The notes beneath the pieces are model-generated. The model saw nothing but the letters and a program-made list of their open reading frames with translations. It was not told the DNA's origin and did no database searches. This document shows positions 61,131 to 64,000 of a stretch of 64,000 bases of DNA, in pieces. Both the position numbers and the translations under genes were made by a program. How positions within the stretch are numbered: the stretch's first letter is position 1; every line of letters begins with the position of its first letter. This DNA comes from Phytophthora colocasiae (taxonomy: Eukaryota > Oomycota > Peronosporomycetes > Peronosporales > Peronosporaceae), in assembly GCA_018806915.1 (NCBI GenBank), contig JAGKQI010000084.1:558001-622000 (forward strand), read 5' to 3'.

Positions 61131-61412
61131 CATACATGAAAACTCTGATATCATACCATGGAAGGCTGATGAACATGAGTCCGGCGTACATGAGTCTGAC
61201 GAACATGACTCTGGTAAACAAGTCTGATGTGTCCGGCTTACATACAAGCAATATTCCAGACATTACCAGACTCCGACGTACAGACTCCGATGACTCTGAT
61301 GATCAGACCCTAGTGTCACGACTCTGGTATTACGACTCTGATGTACATGATTCCGGAGTACATGGTTCCGATGTACATTCTCCGATGAACATGATTCCAG
61401 ACTCCTGACGAA
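61131..61412. repeat. Degenerate minisatellite, 15-bp unit
   Basis: Imperfect tandem copies of a unit like GWACATGANTCYGRN: GAACATGAGTCCGGC, GTACATGAGTCTGAC, GAACATGACTCTGGT, later GTACATGATTCCGGA, GTACATGGTTCCGAT. The 15-bp period keeps frame, so both strands show repetitive ORFs. Confidence 0.75.
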
Positions 61413-61624
61413 CTGGATACCAGACTCTGACACTCTGAAGTCCACCCCATACTGAAACCAAGTGTATCCAACACGACCTCACGCAATCAAGTGACACGCA
61501 ACCTGCTCATCCCTGTAATGATGTCATGAGCGTCGACTCGACAAGATCTGCTGCATCGACTACCATAGTGAGCCCAAGTGAAGATTCCTGAGTTATACTG
61601 AGAGTGTACCTAAGAATATGGAAG

Positions 61625-61880
61625 TGTCACGCACCTCCCTGTCGGGGTCGGTACATGTGGCTGTTGTAGTGAGTACAGTCCTGGGCGGGGTCTAGAGTTC
61701 GGGTAGATAGAAAAAAGAGTAAGTCCTTGAATAAATGCAATTCACGTAGATTCTTGTTCTTGTTCACTTGACTAGGGAAATTCGTAACTAACTTGAAAGA
61801 AATGAAAAGCGAAGTATCGTACCACGCTCCTAGAGACGACACCCCGCCTCTCTCACTCACCGTGCTTCCATAGCATGACA
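61625..61880 (-). repeat. LTR (3' LTR of a truncated element, inferred)
   Basis: 256 bp with ends TGTCA...TGACA. On the minus strand it is preceded by a purine-rich tract (AAGGAAGGAACTACAAGGGC, 61881-61905), the expected polypurine tract before a 3' LTR. No partner LTR in the window. Confidence 0.55.
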
Positions 61881-61932
61881 CCCGCCCTTGTAGTTCCTTC
61901 CTTAGCAGGGACTCAGTCTCATTCGGCTTCTG

Positions 61933-63307
61933 CTACCTCTCACCTTGGACCTCCACGTTGCCGCCTAGCGCCATCATCGCAGGATATTCTCTCCCTACTG
62001 ATACTGTACCACTGGTACGGTACTCCGACTTGAGCCACCCAGACGCCGAGGTCGCTTGGGTCCTTCTGGCACCCGACCGGGGTCCAACACCGCTGGAATA
62101 ACCCTCTCGATCCCGGATACGGGACATCCCCCCCCGACTTGAAGTCCGCCGCCCTCGGAGGACACCGTGTTGGACCTCGTCGGCCAGCCCCCGTAAGCGT
62201 TCTGCCATACACTCACCCGTGTCTACGAAGTCTCTGTCAGGCTCTTCATCTGAAGACGAGGAGGCAACTACTTCTTCACTAAACGGCACCTTGACCCGAG
62301 CACGGACGACCGGCTTCTTCAAGCGCAAAATGCTGTCTTCTTCAGCCCTGTAGCGTTCTGAAGCGTTCCGCTACACGCTGTCCAAGGCATCCTCGATGAT
62401 TCCGCGAGGAGCGATCTTCCGTAGTCGGCCGTCTCGATCCCCGAGACGCCATCCGTGCGTAACCAGTCCGATCAACCCCACTACTTGCGTAGCCAGGAGT
62501 CCCTGCGCCGTCCAGTCCCAGTAGTAACTCGAAGCATTCAGGACAACCAGAGCGACGACGACCCCCGTGGCTCCACACAGCACAAACTCCAACACGTCAA
62601 ATAGCAGCATGGGAACGTGGATGATCATTGATAACGTGAGGAACGTAGCCCAACACAGACCCTGGACACCCCCGTAGACACGCTTCCAAGCATTGGTGCA
62701 ACCTTCTCTCCACGCTAAGCAGTAGCGTTCTACCGTGGCGCAAGTCTCGAGCACAAGGCCAGGACCGTACTCGCCAAACGTTACTTGGAACGCTATCCAC
62801 CAGCTTCGGTGCATTCTTCCATACCGACCATATTCCAAAACGTTCTGCTCAAGCACTTGCACCGGGACGGTGAAGAAGGTGCTCCACAAAGCGTAGCCAT
62901 AAGCGAGTCCGTGAAGTTGCCGATGTGACGGGTTCCGGAGCACTTCTTGATAACGCGAGGTGTTGTCCAACCACATACCACTGTTTCAGCCTCGTAACTC
63001 TCCAAACCTCAGTGCAGAATGTCCACACCACATTTCGTAATGGCGTGGTTACAATCCACGCAACAACCGTTCCAATATACACAGGTAGGAGCTCGAACCG
63101 TGCATATTCCGACCACACGTAGCTAGCCCACGCATCCATGAGCGTTCGAATCCCAGTGTAGTCTCCTCGCATTAAAAAGAGAAATGAACTTCGCATCCAG
63201 CACGTGATCCCTACACGTCCAGCAGCTCCCCAAACCCAGCGACGGCAATCTAGTGTCATCAAGGGTACGCCGCTTAGAAGTAAGGTTTCAGTTTCCGGCA
63301 ACTTCAA
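61933..63307 (-). pseudogene. Transmembrane-rich ORF next to 3' LTR (env-like position)
   Basis: Minus-strand reading with no ATG at its start (first Met in PLMTLDCRRWVWGAAG, 63259). Frame 1 runs to about 62960 (SYVWSEYARFELLPVYIGTV VAWIVTTPLRNVVWTFC), shifts to MWLDNTSRYQEVLRNPSHRQ, then has hydrophobic spans (FLTLSMIIHVPMLLFDVLEF, ATGVVVALVVLNASSYYW, LLATQVVGLIGLV). A TAG near 62371 is followed in frame by ERYRAEEDSILRLKKPVVRA and a Ser/Arg-rich tail to 61933. I do not recognise it. Its place just before a polypurine tract and LTR suggests a retroelement 3' ORF. Confidence 0.45.
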
Positions 63308-63445
63308 CTAGCGGCCATAAAGTAGCCTAATCCATCGGTCCCGTGAGGTTTATTTTCCCTGAAATCGGGTGCGCCAGGTCCCAGAAGGAACCATCCCCAA
63401 TCACCCCCATTCCGGAACTTTCTTCAAGACGCGCAGTTCTCCAGC
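63308..63445. promoter_or_regulatory. Promoter region of the downstream gene
   Basis: 138 bp between the repeat ORF and the ATG at 63446. No confident core element. Confidence 0.35.
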
Positions 63446-64000
63446 ATGGGCAAGCCTTGCCTTCCCTCCGACGAGCAGAAGTTGCTGAAGCGGCTCGTGG
63501 AGCGCTACGCAGAGGAGGAATTCGACACGAAAGGCTCGGCGACCGTCAGTGCTCAGGAAGCGTTCTGGTTCGAAATGCGCGAAGTGTTGAGCATCAACGA
63601 GGGCTCAGCGGGACTGGACATCCTGGACGACATCGCGGAGGCGGTTATCGACCAGACCGGCGCGGCTGCGGACGCTTTAGGAGGCCCCGTTCTCATCCTG
63701 CCGAAGCCCACGCGTCAGAAGACTAGCAAGCGTGCCGAACTCCACCCGCGATTTACCACCAACAACTCTAAGGATTCTTCGTCCACCGAGTCTTCGCCCA
63801 AGAACGCTTCGACTCCCAAGTCGACCCCGGGCAAGAAGAGAAAAGCGCGATCTACGGGTGAGTCTTCGACGTCGCAGCCGTCGCCTCAGAAGGCCCCTTA
63901 CTTCACCGAAGCATTGGCGGACACGACACCTCAGGAGATCCGCGACGACTTGGAGGACCTGTATCGCCGAGTAGCTCGAGCAAACCGTTCTGCTTTCCAG
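63446..64000 (+). CDS. Unknown nuclear-type protein, 5' part (runs off window)
   Basis: 185 codons open to the window end, starting MGKPCLPSDEQKLLKRLVER. An acidic helical region (VSAQEAFWFEMREVLSINEG, LDILDDIAEAVIDQTGAAAD) is followed by a Ser/Thr/Lys-rich stretch with the basic motif PGKKRKARS, a likely nuclear signal, and a second helix (TPQEIRDDLEDLYRRVARAN). Codon use is G/C-ending and regular, unlike the flanking repeats. I do not recognise the family. MGKPC could also be an acylation start. Confidence 0.7.
   Translation, partial: MGKPCLPSDEQKLLKRLVERYAEEEFDTKGSATVSAQEAFWFEMREVLSINEGSAGLDILDDIAEAVIDQTGAAADALGGPVLILPKPTRQKTSKRAELHPRFTTNNSKDSSSTESSPKNASTPKSTPGKKRKARSTGESSTSQPSPQKAPYFTEALADTTPQEIRDDLEDLYRRVARANRSAFQ

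Noticed and set aside
61067..61408. 113-codon plus-strand ORF with DS-rich repeats
   Set aside because: It is the translation of the 15-bp minisatellite with no coding support.
1..64000. RXLR, Crinkler or elicitin effector genes
   Set aside because: No ORF combines a cleavable signal peptide with RXLR-EER, LxLFLAK or elicitin cysteine spacing.
1..64000. CRISPR arrays, prokaryotic operons, rRNA or tRNA genes
   Set aside because: No regularly spaced repeats, no cloverleaf-like segments and no rRNA-like stretches seen; gene structure is eukaryotic.

Overview
This window is eukaryotic, compact and rich in transposons, and looks like an oomycete chromosome, most likely a flagellate Peronosporales such as Phytophthora. 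The evidence is short 57-75 bp GT-AG introns, close gene spacing, tandem AAAP transporters, FLYWCH/MULE, BED/hAT and piggyBac elements of the oomycete type, and a dynein-regulatory-complex gene that implies motile zoospores. The genus is an inference; no ribosomal or mitochondrial marker is present.

Region 1 (1-16.2 kb) is mostly host genes: a DRC3-like flagellar protein (partial), an acylated cyclic-nucleotide-dependent kinase with three nucleotide-binding domains, a four-TM protein, a small MGC acylated protein, a hAT-like relic split by a MULE with an 8-bp target duplication, a small MGN acylated glycine-rich protein, a four-exon SAMHD1-type dNTPase, a three-exon dynein intermediate chain sharing a 174-bp divergent promoter with a membrane-anchored beta-helix protein, a second MGN peptide and a SHAQKY-type MYB factor.

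Region 2 (16.2-41.4 kb) is a tandem array of four AAAP-type amino-acid transporter genes on the minus strand. The 5'-most copy is split by a piggyBac element (TTAA duplication) and by a Copia retrotransposon (AGAAC duplication, identical LTRs) that itself contains a chromodomain Gypsy element (CATTT duplication, LTRs 1 difference in 412 bp). Removing the insertions with one copy of each duplication leaves exactly 1428 nt, an uninterrupted 475-codon frame.

Region 3 (41.8-45.6 kb) holds an LRR/multi-TM gene split by a 958-bp hAT element (CCACTGCT duplication), and a third MGN peptide.

Region 4 (45.6-63.4 kb) is a graveyard of mobile elements: a LINE RT fragment, a 5.3-kb Gypsy element with CCACT duplication, an ABCG/PDR transporter pseudogene whose end lies in the opposite orientation, a Copia element with one recognisable LTR and half-tRNA primer site, Gypsy-type fragments abutting head to head, a minisatellite, and a 3' LTR preceded by a TM-rich env-like ORF. 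A host gene starts at 63446 and leaves the window.

No tRNA, rRNA or CRISPR was seen. The strongest signals are the datable nested insertions into otherwise intact genes, the dispersed MGN small-protein family, the PCNA-box/NLS-like N-terminus of the SAMHD1 homologue, and the TM-rich ORF next to the LTR.
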